DNA of 42,061 nt, from the NCBI GenBank assembly GCA_938010765.1, contig CALLVX010000026.1, positions 1-42,061 of the forward strand. The letters are read 5' to 3'. Position numbers and translations under genes: made by a program. Under the pieces are notes generated by a model that was not told the origin of the DNA, made no database searches, and saw nothing but the letters and a program-made list of their open reading frames with translations. Origin of the DNA: an uncultured Flavobacteriaceae bacterium. Its GTDB lineage: Bacteria; Bacteroidota; Bacteroidia; Flavobacteriales; Flavobacteriaceae. Shown one piece after another: positions 25,821 to 34,785 of this stretch (positions within the stretch are counted from its first letter, which is position 1; every line of letters begins with the position of its first letter).

Positions 25821-27425
25821 TCAGTCATTGGTTTGCGCAACTCTTTGAAGCACTCCCTTCCAAAATGTATTGAAACTGCTTTTTGGATTCGAACAAAGAT
25901 ATACGGTAGTACCGTACTCGCGAGCGTGTATATTGGTGACTTCTCCAATAATCTCTACCTTCTGAAATAAGGCGGCAACGTCTTCTCCAAGTTCGTCGTT
26001 AATGTATATAAAATGCGTGATTTCTGGTTGAAACTCCCCAGGTACCCAATAGGCAAAACTTTCATTGAAACTTAGGGGCTCGGGTAGTTTGTATTTTTTA
26101 CCAATTACAGCTACTGCACCAGCTTGCCCATAGTTTTCGCAATAAATAGCACCCCTTGTTTTATCAGGAATTCGGGAATAGGCTTTAGCTGTTATCGAGA
26201 CTAATTCTTCCCAACCCAGCTGATCGGCATAGTCTTGTGGCAAGGAGTGGATACTACCATCCTCGAACCTTCTTCCTAGCAGCAAACCATGATTATCTTC
26301 TAGCTTCTTAAAATACTCGATCATCCCGTCTTGGCCATATACCGGAATTCCAAAAGGGAGTATGGGAAACGTCAGCGATACGAACACCACTGGCAGTACC
26401 CAACGAACCCAGTTGTTGGTTAGGTACTTCTCAATTGCAACAGCACCACCCGAAATAAGAACAGGAATGACACCGATGGTATAATAGCTTTTTCCCCTTA
26501 ACAGAAGTAATACTACTACTACGAGCAAAGCACTAATGGCAATGTAGCGATATGTTTTTTGGGTAAACAGATATGCAAGTCCGGCCAGCATCACGATACT
26601 GGCAACAAATGGCATCGTAAGTTGATCGAGAAGAAACAATCCTCGGTCTACATTTACCAACTGCTGCGCTTCCAGTTCTGTCATATGATTAATTATGGGA
26701 AGTCCCCTTTTTAGCTGCCATATAAGGTTGGGGGAGAAAACTAGCAATCCCAGGCCCAAACCTCCATAGAACTCCTTTTTGGAAAAAACAACCCGATGTA
26801 CTGAAAATGAAATGGCTGCGAGGAGGGCAAGTAGGAGCAAGGCGACTAAGTATTTATTCAAGAGTGCTACCCCAAACAGCGCGCCGATGACCAGCAAATA
26901 GTTACTCTTTTGCGAATTCACATATTTAATTACATAATAAAATAGCAATGTCCAAAGGAACAGGTCTATATGCACTGGTTGAAATAAATGAAATGCCCGT
27001 AGGCTTACCGGCATGATGATCAATAGAATTGCGGTAAGTACTTGGGCGTACGCTTTACCTCCTAGTTTCTTGGCGATCAAAGCTCCCAGCCAAACCAACG
27101 CGCCGCTTAATACGGCCGGAAACAGTTTGACCGCAAAAAGCGAAAAACCAAACAATGATTGCATCAGTGCGGCAATCCATCCAATCAAAGGAGGAACGGT
27201 GGCATATCCAAAATCGGGATGCAGTCCTAAGGCAAAATACAGGAGTTCGTCCCTGTGATATTCTAGCTTTCCAAAGAAGAGTAGGTGAAGTGCAACATTG
27301 GCCACGGCAAGAACACCAATAAACAGCGAAGTGGCTCCTATTTTTTTGTTAATGGGCATTGGCGATTTCGTCGTTTCTGAGATTGCACACGGTTTAGGCG
27401 CATCAATCAGACGATTTACGAGCAT
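25821..27425 (-). CDS. GT39/ArnT-like membrane glycosyltransferase
   Basis: A 534-residue inner-membrane protein with about 10-12 hydrophobic helices. The first periplasmic loop carries EYHRDELLYFALGLHPDFGY, with the Asp-Glu typical of polyprenyl-phosphate-dependent GT-C enzymes (PMT/ArnT group), followed by PPLIGWIAALMQ. Such enzymes transfer a sugar from a lipid carrier to protein or lipid in the periplasm. The start is unclear: the ATG at 27425 gives a 22-residue polar leader, and the one at 27359 (MPINKK) also works. It is 33 nt after GH26, so it may be the last gene of the GH1-sulfatase-GH26 operon, an odd partner for degradative enzymes. Confidence 0.8.
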   Translation of the reverse strand: MLVNRLIDAPKPCAISETTKSPMPINKKIGATSLFIGVLAVANVALHLLFFGKLEYHRDELLYFALGLHPDFGYATVPPLIGWIAALMQSLFGFSLFAVKLFPAVLSGALVWLGALIAKKLGGKAYAQVLTAILLIIMPVSLRAFHLFQPVHIDLFLWTLLFYYVIKYVNSQKSNYLLVIGALFGVALLNKYLVALLLLALLAAISFSVHRVVFSKKEFYGGLGLGLLVFSPNLIWQLKRGLPIINHMTELEAQQLVNVDRGLFLLDQLTMPFVASIVMLAGLAYLFTQKTYRYIAISALLVVVVLLLLRGKSYYTIGVIPVLISGGAVAIEKYLTNNWVRWVLPVVFVSLTFPILPFGIPVYGQDGMIEYFKKLEDNHGLLLGRRFEDGSIHSLPQDYADQLGWEELVSITAKAYSRIPDKTRGAIYCENYGQAGAVAVIGKKYKLPEPLSFNESFAYWVPGEFQPEITHFIYINDELGEDVAALFQKVEIIGEVTNIHAREYGTTVYLCSNPKSSFNTFWKGVLQRVAQTND

Positions 27426-27458
27426 TATTGTTACAATGGGAAAAAAATGCGTACATTC

Positions 27459-28499
27459 TTATCTGATTTTGCGAACTTCTTTTAAAAATAGCACATCGTC
27501 ATAAGATGCGTAACGGGTAAAATCGGATACGACCATATGTCCCGGGTACGGTGCATAATGATGTGCCGGACTATCGTTGCGCCATACGAGTGCATAACAG
27601 ATTCCACTCTGGGCGATGGCGGGATGCAATACCTTGGTAAACCAGTTTTTCTTATTTATTTTCTCAAGGCCTGTCTCTGTCAATGCGAAGGGCATGTTTT
27701 TCTCTTTGGCAATATGTTGCAATAGCCGCAAATCTTTTTTTAGGTGTTTTTTAAAAAGGGCCGTTGTAAAATGTTGGTAAATATCGATTCCCAACATATC
27801 TACATAGGCATCCCCTGGGTAGTATTTTAAAAAATCATTTTTTCGAAGCAAAAGATTGGGGGAATAACAGTACATCAGATTGTGCACTTTCAATTTTGTT
27901 GTCAATAGCTGAAAGGTCTCTTGCCAGAGACGAATAAACTCTTGGGGGCTACAATGGCCTTTACCCCACCAGAACCAGCCTCCGTTCATCTCATGAAAGG
28001 GCCTAAAAATAATAGGTATACGTTTTCCTTTCTTGTCTTTTAGACTTCTCAGGAAGTCGGCCAAATTCATAAGCCAATTGCGGTATTCCAAGGAAAGCGA
28101 TCCATTTTTAAAAAGGGCTGAGACGGCCGGGGTGGTATCCCAGGCGTTTTTCTTTGAAACGGGATTATCGGGATGCCAACTAAGGGTAACAATTCCTCCT
28201 TTGGCATGCGTTTTTCGAATCAATTTCCGCATGATTTTAAACGAAACCGAGTCGATACTGTGGCTGCTTCCTTTTTCTATATTTCCAATTTCAAAGCCAA
28301 TTACCGCCGGGTGATCTCCGCAAGTACTTTTTACGTCGCTTTTGCTCTGCCCTCCCTTGTTTTTCCAACCTATACCGTAGGTGAGCGCTTCTTGATGGCC
28401 AAAGGCGTATCCTGTTTTTGCAATTTTGGGCAAACGTTCGAGTAGGGTTTGCACCCTTTTATGGGCTTTTGGGTCAGAGGCAATCTGTTTCTGTTGCAT
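27459..28499 (-). CDS. GH26 glycoside hydrolase (probable beta-mannanase)
   Basis: A 346-residue enzyme with a GH26 barrel. FRPFHEMNGGWFWWG (165-179) holds the acid/base Glu170, and FALTETG (271-277) the nucleophile Glu275. GH26 is mostly beta-1,4-mannanase, with some beta-1,3-xylanase and lichenase members. No signal peptide or lipobox is present and the start is fixed by a TAATG overlap with the upstream sulfatase stop, so the enzyme appears cytoplasmic. It would then act on imported oligosaccharides rather than polymer. The GH130 phosphorylase at 13825 makes mannosides the favoured substrate. Confidence 0.88.
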   Translation of the reverse strand: MQQKQIASDPKAHKRVQTLLERLPKIAKTGYAFGHQEALTYGIGWKNKGGQSKSDVKSTCGDHPAVIGFEIGNIEKGSSHSIDSVSFKIMRKLIRKTHAKGGIVTLSWHPDNPVSKKNAWDTTPAVSALFKNGSLSLEYRNWLMNLADFLRSLKDKKGKRIPIIFRPFHEMNGGWFWWGKGHCSPQEFIRLWQETFQLLTTKLKVHNLMYCYSPNLLLRKNDFLKYYPGDAYVDMLGIDIYQHFTTALFKKHLKKDLRLLQHIAKEKNMPFALTETGLEKINKKNWFTKVLHPAIAQSGICYALVWRNDSPAHHYAPYPGHMVVSDFTRYASYDDVLFLKEVRKIR

Positions 28500-30298
28500 T
28501 AGTCGACTCGTTTGAATTGTAACAAACGTACTTCAATGGCTTCTTTTCCTGAAAATGCCAAGGCTTTCAAGGTCATGGGATGCCTACCTTTATTCAACGG
28601 CATGGTACCCATTGGGAACGCCTTAAACACTTTTACATAGGATTCTATTCTTGGTGCCCGGTCATTTTCCGCCCCGATCAGCGGCGGGTCATGGGGTTCT
28701 CTTAGCCGCGTGCCCAACATGCTTTTTCCATGGGTCAAGAAAATACCCACACCGGCATTTTTAGCTTTACAGGTATAGTACAGTGTTACTTCGAAATTCC
28801 CTTTTTCCAATACTTCAACGTCCCAGCTGATAGAATCTTTTTCGCTTTTCCAATTGGTGAAGTAGCTATCATTTGGCCATCGATTGCTTCGCGTTATGTT
28901 TCCGTAAGGCATACCATCACGTGCTGGCAATTGGGTGTAGATGGCGTCAGCATATCCAAGAGTAAATGCCCTGGTATCCGTTTCTGGGGACAGGGGATCC
29001 ATACCGGCAAGCCAGGCCATTTTTGCCCGCTTCAAAGAATCGGCCATTTGCGGCACCAATTCGGTAACATCGGTTCGTTGGCTACGTTCTTTGAAAATAT
29101 CGTACAAGCGATCATTGTGATCTAACCTATAATTTTGGGAACGCACGCTGGTTTTTCCGTTCCAATGGTTGAAAAGAAGGCGAGAGGGCCACTTTTTAGC
29201 AGTTCCGTTAATTAATGGACGCAGACTTTTCCCGTCTATGGGATTGTTGGTTTCTGGATTCAACTCGGCCAGTTTGGACAAAGTGGGCAATAGATCGATC
29301 GAGGATGCGATTTGAGAAACGCTCTTTCCTGCCGGTATAACGCCTTTCCATTGGATAAAAAACGGACTTCGAACCCCACCTTCATCAGTAGCGCCTTTTT
29401 TACCGCGCATACCACCATTGTATCGCCAGCTGTTAGGACCGTTGTCAGAAAGAAATACAACCATGGTGTTTTCTTCCAAAGCCAACTCTTTTAGTTTGTC
29501 TATGATACGCCCAACATTGGTATCAATGTTTTCTACCATGGCCAGGGCGGCCTTGGTAAAATGGAGATTCTTTTCTTCTTCCCCATGATAAGTATTTTGC
29601 AAGTCGACGTCTTTAAAGCGATTCCAATATTCGTCAGGCACTTGCATAGGACTATGCGGCGTATTGTAAGGCAGGTACAAAAAGAAAGGTTCTTCTTGGT
29701 GCTGGGCAATAAAGGCCAATCCCTTATCCGTCAAGTCATCCGGCAGAAAGCCCTTTCCCTTCACAATGCGACCATTGTGTTCGAGCATTGGGCTAAAATA
29801 ATTGCCCCAATGCCCCGAGGCAAAACCATAAAAATCATCGAAACCTCTTGAATTTGGATGGTATGGAGGTTGCATTCCACTATGCCATTTGCCATAGGCC
29901 GCAGTATGGTATCCTTCCTTTTTAAGAATATCTGCCAAGGTGGTTTCATTAGTATTAATACGCTCTCCGCCCGAGGAAGTTCCATAGACACCCGTGCGAA
30001 GAAAGTAACGCCCTGTCAATAGCTCTGCCCTGGTAGGAGAACAAACGGGTTGCACATAGAAGTTTTCAAAAGAGACCCCGTTTTCCGCAAGTGCATCAAT
30101 ATTGGGGGTTTGTAAATTCTTATTGCCGTTTCTGCTCAGATCTCCCCAGCCCTGGTCGTCGGTAACGATTAAAACGATATTGGGGCGATGCTCTTTTTCA
30201 ATGGTTTCAAGAATAGGTTTTTCTGAATTCTCTTTGCAAGCATACCCCCCTAGTAAAAGCAATAATAGGGCACAAAAAGGAGAATGCAATTTAATCAT
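28499..30298 (-). CDS. Sulfatase (S1 family) lipoprotein with C-terminal extension
   Basis: A 599-residue exported lipoprotein (lipobox GYAC, Cys21). VTDDQGWGD (45-53) gives the N-terminal calcium Asp pair. PVCSPTRAELLTGRY (84-98) holds the formylglycine Cys86 and Arg90. GKWH (136-139) and SDNG (284-287) complete the active site. After residue about 435 there is a C-terminal region of about 165 residues with alternating beta strands, longer than in basic sulfatases and possibly a carbohydrate-binding sandwich. It starts 5 nt after GH1 and ends in a TAATG overlap with GH26, so all three are co-transcribed. The product should be a desulfated oligosaccharide for the two hydrolases. Confidence 0.9.
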   Translation of the reverse strand: MIKLHSPFCALLLLLLGGYACKENSEKPILETIEKEHRPNIVLIVTDDQGWGDLSRNGNKNLQTPNIDALAENGVSFENFYVQPVCSPTRAELLTGRYFLRTGVYGTSSGGERINTNETTLADILKKEGYHTAAYGKWHSGMQPPYHPNSRGFDDFYGFASGHWGNYFSPMLEHNGRIVKGKGFLPDDLTDKGLAFIAQHQEEPFFLYLPYNTPHSPMQVPDEYWNRFKDVDLQNTYHGEEEKNLHFTKAALAMVENIDTNVGRIIDKLKELALEENTMVVFLSDNGPNSWRYNGGMRGKKGATDEGGVRSPFFIQWKGVIPAGKSVSQIASSIDLLPTLSKLAELNPETNNPIDGKSLRPLINGTAKKWPSRLLFNHWNGKTSVRSQNYRLDHNDRLYDIFKERSQRTDVTELVPQMADSLKRAKMAWLAGMDPLSPETDTRAFTLGYADAIYTQLPARDGMPYGNITRSNRWPNDSYFTNWKSEKDSISWDVEVLEKGNFEVTLYYTCKAKNAGVGIFLTHGKSMLGTRLREPHDPPLIGAENDRAPRIESYVKVFKAFPMGTMPLNKGRHPMTLKALAFSGKEAIEVRLLQFKRVD

Positions 30299-30303
30299 GA
30301 AGT

Positions 30304-31713
30304 TTATATTTCAATTTCTTCTTGGGAAAACTCGAAGCCGCCATTTTTGATGAGCTCGGCAAACCAATGTGCCGACCTTTTAGGGGTTCGTTCCAATGTA
30401 TCATAGTCAACATAATGAATTCCAAAACGTTTTGAATACCCCAAGGCCCATTCGAAATTATCCATGAACGACCATACGAAATACCCCTTTAGGTTGACAC
30501 CATTCTTAATTGCCTTGTGGCAGGCGGCCAAATAACTTTCGATGTATTCTTGGCGCACGGTATCGTTCACCTGTCCATTTTCCAATTGATCATTCAAAGC
30601 ACAACCATTCTCTGTGATATAAAGTGGTGGATTATCGTACCGATTGCTGATCCATTCGATCAACTTTCGGCAGCCCCAGGGTAAAATGGCCCAATTCATG
30701 GTAGTTAATTTCCAAGAAGGATCTGCGGTAAGTTGTACATACTGATCCTCGAAAATACCGCCATTGCCATACACTTCATTTTCTACATCGGCATTCGTAT
30801 CTACATCAGAGGCATATAGCCCTGTGTAATGGTTCAAACCGAAGAAATCAGACGAACCTTTGATCATTGCGATATCTTCTTTGGTGAATTTTGGCAAACG
30901 ATCCCCAATGCGATCTTTCATTACCTGCGGATAATCGCCAAAGTAGATGGGGTCTGCAAACCAGCCGATAAAAAACTCTAAGGATCGTTCCGCAGCCTCC
31001 TTATCGGCTTTGGAATCTGTCAAAGGCTCCCGCCAGTCACAGTTGTTGGTAATACCTATTTGCCCATTTTGAGTAGGTTGGTATTCGGATCTGTAGAGTT
31101 GTACCGCCTTTCCATGCGCCCTTAATAACTGGTGGGCGACCAGATAAGGCTCGCTTTTCGACTTTCTTCCAGGGGCGAAGACACCTTGGTTATATCCTAA
31201 AATAGCAACTACCCAGGGCTCATTTAAGGTTATCCAATGTTTAACCCGATTACCGAAATGTTCAAAACAGATACCGGCGTACTTTGTGAACGAATCGGCA
31301 ATTTCCGGGTTTAACCAACCATCTTTTTCTGTATGTAAGGCCAAAGGTAAATCCCAATGATACAAAGTGACCCATGGGGTAATATCATGTTTTAAAAGTT
31401 CATCGATGAGGTTGCTGTAAAATTCGATGCCCCTTAAATTAACCTCCCCTTGACCATCTGGTTGTATACGGCTCCATGAAATGGAAAAACGATAAGCTTT
31501 AAGACCCATGTCGGCCATTAGTTGTACATCTGCCTTATATCTATGGTAATGGTCGCAAGCAATATCGGCATTCTCGTTATTTTCGGTTCTACCGGGGGTA
31601 TGTGCATGCGCATCCCAAATACTCCAAGCACGGCCGTCTTCAAGGGCAGCACCTTCTATTTGATGACTTGAGGTTGCAGAACCCCAGATAAAGTCAGCAG
31701 GGAATTTCAACAT
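30304..31713 (-). CDS. GH1 beta-glycosidase
   Basis: A 469-residue cytoplasmic enzyme without signal peptide, of normal GH1 length. FPADFIWGSATSSHQIEG (4-21) is the GH1 N-terminal signature. TLNEPW (162-167) carries acid/base Glu165 and YITENG (365-370) nucleophile Glu368. GH1 enzymes cleave beta-glucosides, beta-mannosides or beta-galactosides from the non-reducing end. It leads an operon with a sulfatase and GH26, so it may finish the hydrolysis of GH26 products, or it may act on beta-glucans from the GH17 operon. It is divergent from the DUF5060 gene over 164 nt. Confidence 0.92.
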   Translation of the reverse strand: MLKFPADFIWGSATSSHQIEGAALEDGRAWSIWDAHAHTPGRTENNENADIACDHYHRYKADVQLMADMGLKAYRFSISWSRIQPDGQGEVNLRGIEFYSNLIDELLKHDITPWVTLYHWDLPLALHTEKDGWLNPEIADSFTKYAGICFEHFGNRVKHWITLNEPWVVAILGYNQGVFAPGRKSKSEPYLVAHQLLRAHGKAVQLYRSEYQPTQNGQIGITNNCDWREPLTDSKADKEAAERSLEFFIGWFADPIYFGDYPQVMKDRIGDRLPKFTKEDIAMIKGSSDFFGLNHYTGLYASDVDTNADVENEVYGNGGIFEDQYVQLTADPSWKLTTMNWAILPWGCRKLIEWISNRYDNPPLYITENGCALNDQLENGQVNDTVRQEYIESYLAACHKAIKNGVNLKGYFVWSFMDNFEWALGYSKRFGIHYVDYDTLERTPKRSAHWFAELIKNGGFEFSQEEIEI

Positions 31714-31877
31714 GGTCTATGTGCGTTTAGATTTTAATTAAAAAGACATAAAAGTCATTAAAATTATGCACAAAGCCTATCAAAATACTAACAAATTCAA
31801 AGACAAATTTGAAAGGATCGGGATTTACTCAACAAAAAAATATGACTATATTACAGTATTAAATCAAACTAGTACCA

Positions 31878-33734
31878 ATGACAATCTATCGCTGGCTAAA
31901 ACCATTGTGTTTGGTCTATGCAGTGCTATTCTGTATTCTAGCCTGTTCAAAAAAAGAAGACCTTACAAACTATACCCTTGAAGGGAGTTTAAAAAAATGG
32001 CAACCGCTAACGCTTACTTTTGAAGGCCCACAGGCGACTGAGAACGACAGTCTTAATCCGTTTTTAGATTACAGCTTACTAGCGCATTTCTACAACGAAA
32101 ATGACACCATTCCGGTTCATGGGTATTTTGCCGCAGATGGCGATGCAGCCAATACGTCTGCCGTTTCCGGGAATAAATGGCAAGTGAAATTTGCCCCGCC
32201 GGCTATTGGTTCATGGAAATTCGAGGCACAGTTTTTACAAGGAAAAGAGATTGCCGTTAGTGTAGGTAAAGCCTTTACCAAGTCTAATTCTTTGTGGAAA
32301 ACCAGTGGTGATTTTGAAGTGGCTCCTGTTGATTCGTTGGCCCCCGGTTTTTATAGAACCGGGAAGATTGCCTATGTCGGAAAACACTATTTAGAGGAAT
32401 CTGAGACAGGAATCCCGTTTCTAAAGAATGGGGTAGGAAGCCCAGAGAATTTTTTAGGTTATTTTGAATTTGATGGCACATTTGACAATGGGGGAGTACC
32501 AACTCCAACGCTGAACAAAGGGTTGCACGAATATTCTAGCCATAAGAAGGATTGGAAATGGAATGACCCCACTTGGAACAATAGGGAGGGAAAATCATTG
32601 ATAGGCGCACTGAATTATATGGCCAAAAAGAAGATGAACAGCCTGTACTTTTTAGTGATGAATGTGAAGGGCGATGGTGATGATGTTTGGCCTTGGATAG
32701 CTCCCGAAATCCGAACACGATACGATATTAGTAAATTGGCGCAGTGGGAAATAGTTTTTACCCATATGGATCGGCTTGGGATTGCTATGAATATGTTTAC
32801 CCAGGAAACAGAGAACGATACGCTATTGAACAATGGCGAATTGGGGGTTGAAAGAAAGTTGTTTTATAAAGAACTAGTAGCACGTTTTGGACATCACTTA
32901 GGTGTTGTTTGGAACTTGGGAGAGGAAACCAATCGCAGTGCGGAGCAATTAAAACAATATGCTTCCTATATTCGGCAAATAGATCCATATACACATCCGA
33001 TTGCGGTGCATAATCATGTAAGGGTGACTGGAAAACGAATGGAAGGAAGGCCTCTGGATCCTATAAAAGAAACTTTTCGACCTATGTTGGGATATCGCGA
33101 TTTTGAAATACCGTCGCTACAGATGTTCGACACTTCCGAGGTGCATACCGAAATTCAGAAATGGCGCGATCTTTCTGCAAAAAAGAAGCGGCCATGGGTA
33201 GTGTACTTAGATGAAATAGGTCATTGGGATATTGGAGTTACCACAGATACCGTTACCAATAATAATTACGATATGGTGATGAGAAGCAGCCTCTGGGGAA
33301 GTCTTATGAGTGGGGGTGCCGGAACCTCTTGGTATTTTGGTGGGCTCGATACTGCCAACAATGACATGGCTGCTGAAGATTTTAGGACAAGAGATCAATG
33401 GTGGACGATCAGTAATCATGCACGTTCGTTTTTTCATGATCATTTACCCTTTTGGGAAATGCAGGGGCACGATGAATTGTTAAGTAATAAAAAGGCCTTT
33501 TGTTTTGCGAAAAAAAATGAAATCTATGTGGTGTATCTGCCAAAAGGGGAATCAACGGACCTCGAAATAGGGAACGGGGCATTTATCATCGCATTTTTTG
33601 ACCCCAAAGGGGGAGGAAAGTTATACGATATGCTAAACAGCGGATGGGAAGTAAGCAAACCTAATAGTGTTACACTCTCTGCATTAGATGGCAAAGATAC
33701 CATGGATTGGGTTATTGTAATTAAGAAAAAGTAG
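31878..33734 (+). CDS. DUF5060-domain putative glycoside hydrolase, lipoprotein
   Basis: A 618-residue exported lipoprotein (ILAC, Cys23). Residues about 35-145 form a beta-sandwich like DUF5060 (KWQPLTLTFEGP and APPAIGSWKFEAQF blocks). The central part looks like a clan GH-A-type barrel, with WNLGEETN and VVYLDEIGHWDIG as candidate catalytic strands; the Glu residues there could be acid/base and nucleophile, but this is a guess by pattern. A small C-terminal beta domain closes the protein. Relatives are found in Bacteroidota glycan-use regions with no agreed activity. It is divergent from the GH1 operon and alone on its strand for over 1.8 kb. Confidence 0.72.
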   Translation: MTIYRWLKPLCLVYAVLFCILACSKKEDLTNYTLEGSLKKWQPLTLTFEGPQATENDSLNPFLDYSLLAHFYNENDTIPVHGYFAADGDAANTSAVSGNKWQVKFAPPAIGSWKFEAQFLQGKEIAVSVGKAFTKSNSLWKTSGDFEVAPVDSLAPGFYRTGKIAYVGKHYLEESETGIPFLKNGVGSPENFLGYFEFDGTFDNGGVPTPTLNKGLHEYSSHKKDWKWNDPTWNNREGKSLIGALNYMAKKKMNSLYFLVMNVKGDGDDVWPWIAPEIRTRYDISKLAQWEIVFTHMDRLGIAMNMFTQETENDTLLNNGELGVERKLFYKELVARFGHHLGVVWNLGEETNRSAEQLKQYASYIRQIDPYTHPIAVHNHVRVTGKRMEGRPLDPIKETFRPMLGYRDFEIPSLQMFDTSEVHTEIQKWRDLSAKKKRPWVVYLDEIGHWDIGVTTDTVTNNNYDMVMRSSLWGSLMSGGAGTSWYFGGLDTANNDMAAEDFRTRDQWWTISNHARSFFHDHLPFWEMQGHDELLSNKKAFCFAKKNEIYVVYLPKGESTDLEIGNGAFIIAFFDPKGGGKLYDMLNSGWEVSKPNSVTLSALDGKDTMDWVIVIKKK

Positions 33735-33753
33735 TTCACCACGTCTTAATTTG

Positions 33754-33780
33754 AATGGTCTAAGGGCCATTTTTTACTTT
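33754..33780 (+). terminator. Intrinsic terminator after the DUF5060 gene
   Basis: AATGGTC and GGCCATT form a 7-bp stem with one wobble around a 4-nt loop, followed by a T-rich run. It lies 20 nt after the stop codon. Confidence 0.65.
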
Positions 33781-33883
33781 TTTATCCTTCCGTAGCTATG
33801 CTATACAACTCAAAAAAGGTTATAAATGGTCTAAAAAAATGACTAATTTTCGCTTAAACGTAAAAGTTTAAACCACTTCATGG

Positions 33884-33891
33884 TACTTTTG
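33884..33891 (+). promoter_or_regulatory. Candidate -7 promoter element for the VanX-like gene
   Basis: TACTTTTG matches TAnnTTTG exactly, 48 nt before the ATG at 33940. There is no clear TTG at the -33 position. Confidence 0.38.
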
Positions 33892-33939
33892 GATTAAAGG
33901 GTATTTCTGACCTATCAAAAAATAAATTAAAAACATATA

Positions 33940-34665
33940 ATGAGTAAGATTTTCTTTTTTTTAGTGGGTTGTATTGTAATTTCCTGTAAAGAAAACCCCT
34001 CGACAAAAACAAGTTCGCATGCGCCGGGAGAAGAACAGTTAGAAGTCTTGGATACCCTTGAAATTATTTCGAAACCCCCAAAAAAAATCTTTAAGACCTT
34101 TGATAATCTAGCCGATACTACTTTTGTGCGTTTGGCTGACTTCAGTGATGGCTTCTCATACGATCTGCGTTATGCGACGAGCAATAATTTCTTAAAGGAA
34201 CAGGTATATGATTGTGCTGAATGCTATACAAGGGTAAAAACGGCAAAGGTGCTGATAGCGGCAAACAATACGTTTAAAGAAAAGGGGTTTCGAATCAAGT
34301 TTTTTGATTGTTACCGCCCCAATTCGGTGCAGTATAAGATGTGGAAGATCGTTCCCAATCCGCAATATGTGGCGAACCCGAAAAAGGGATCTATCCATAA
34401 CAAAGGGGGAGCGGTAGATATTACTTTGGAGACTTTGGATGGGGAAGAGCTCGACATGGGAACCGATTTTGATTTTTTTGGAAAAAGGGCCTATCATGAT
34501 ATGACCGAACTTCCAAAGGAAATCTTGGACAATCGTATCTTGTTAAAAGAGACGATGGAAAAACATGGATTTTGGTCGGTACGTACCGAATGGTGGCACT
34601 ACAATTATGGAAAAGCCTCTAACGAAAAAGTCGCAAATTTTAAATGGCCTTGTAACGAGGAGTAG
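33940..34665 (+). CDS. D-Ala-D-Ala dipeptidase (VanX/M15D family) lipoprotein
   Basis: A 241-residue exported lipoprotein with a signal ending ISC (Cys16). SIHNKGGAVD (151-160) is the zinc motif SxHxxGxAxD, with His153 and Asp160 as ligands. EWWHY (217-221) supplies the catalytic Glu217 and the third ligand His220. Members cleave D-Ala-D-Ala dipeptides during peptidoglycan turnover; some relate to glycopeptide resistance, but no vanA or vanH partner is here, so housekeeping recycling is more likely. It has its own candidate promoter and precedes the hydrolase gene by 120 nt. Confidence 0.88.
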   Translation: MSKIFFFLVGCIVISCKENPSTKTSSHAPGEEQLEVLDTLEIISKPPKKIFKTFDNLADTTFVRLADFSDGFSYDLRYATSNNFLKEQVYDCAECYTRVKTAKVLIAANNTFKEKGFRIKFFDCYRPNSVQYKMWKIVPNPQYVANPKKGSIHNKGGAVDITLETLDGEELDMGTDFDFFGKRAYHDMTELPKEILDNRILLKETMEKHGFWSVRTEWWHYNYGKASNEKVANFKWPCNEE

Positions 34666-34785
34666 CTTATTTGCTGCGAATTTCCAAGATGTGATGGCAC
34701 ACAAAAATAGATTTTTCCCAAGGCAAGGAAAATTCATGAAGCCACTAGATTGTATACCGTAATGCTAATTTTAAAGAACTGGTAA

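Noticed and set aside
31766-31981. 71-codon open frame overlapping the start of the DUF5060 gene
   Set aside because: It overlaps the lipoprotein signal region of the real gene in another frame and has no recognisable domain.
33940-34665. A vancomycin-resistance locus, from the VanX-like protein
   Set aside because: No vanA ligase, vanH or vanRS genes are nearby; single VanX-like peptidases are common in peptidoglycan recycling.
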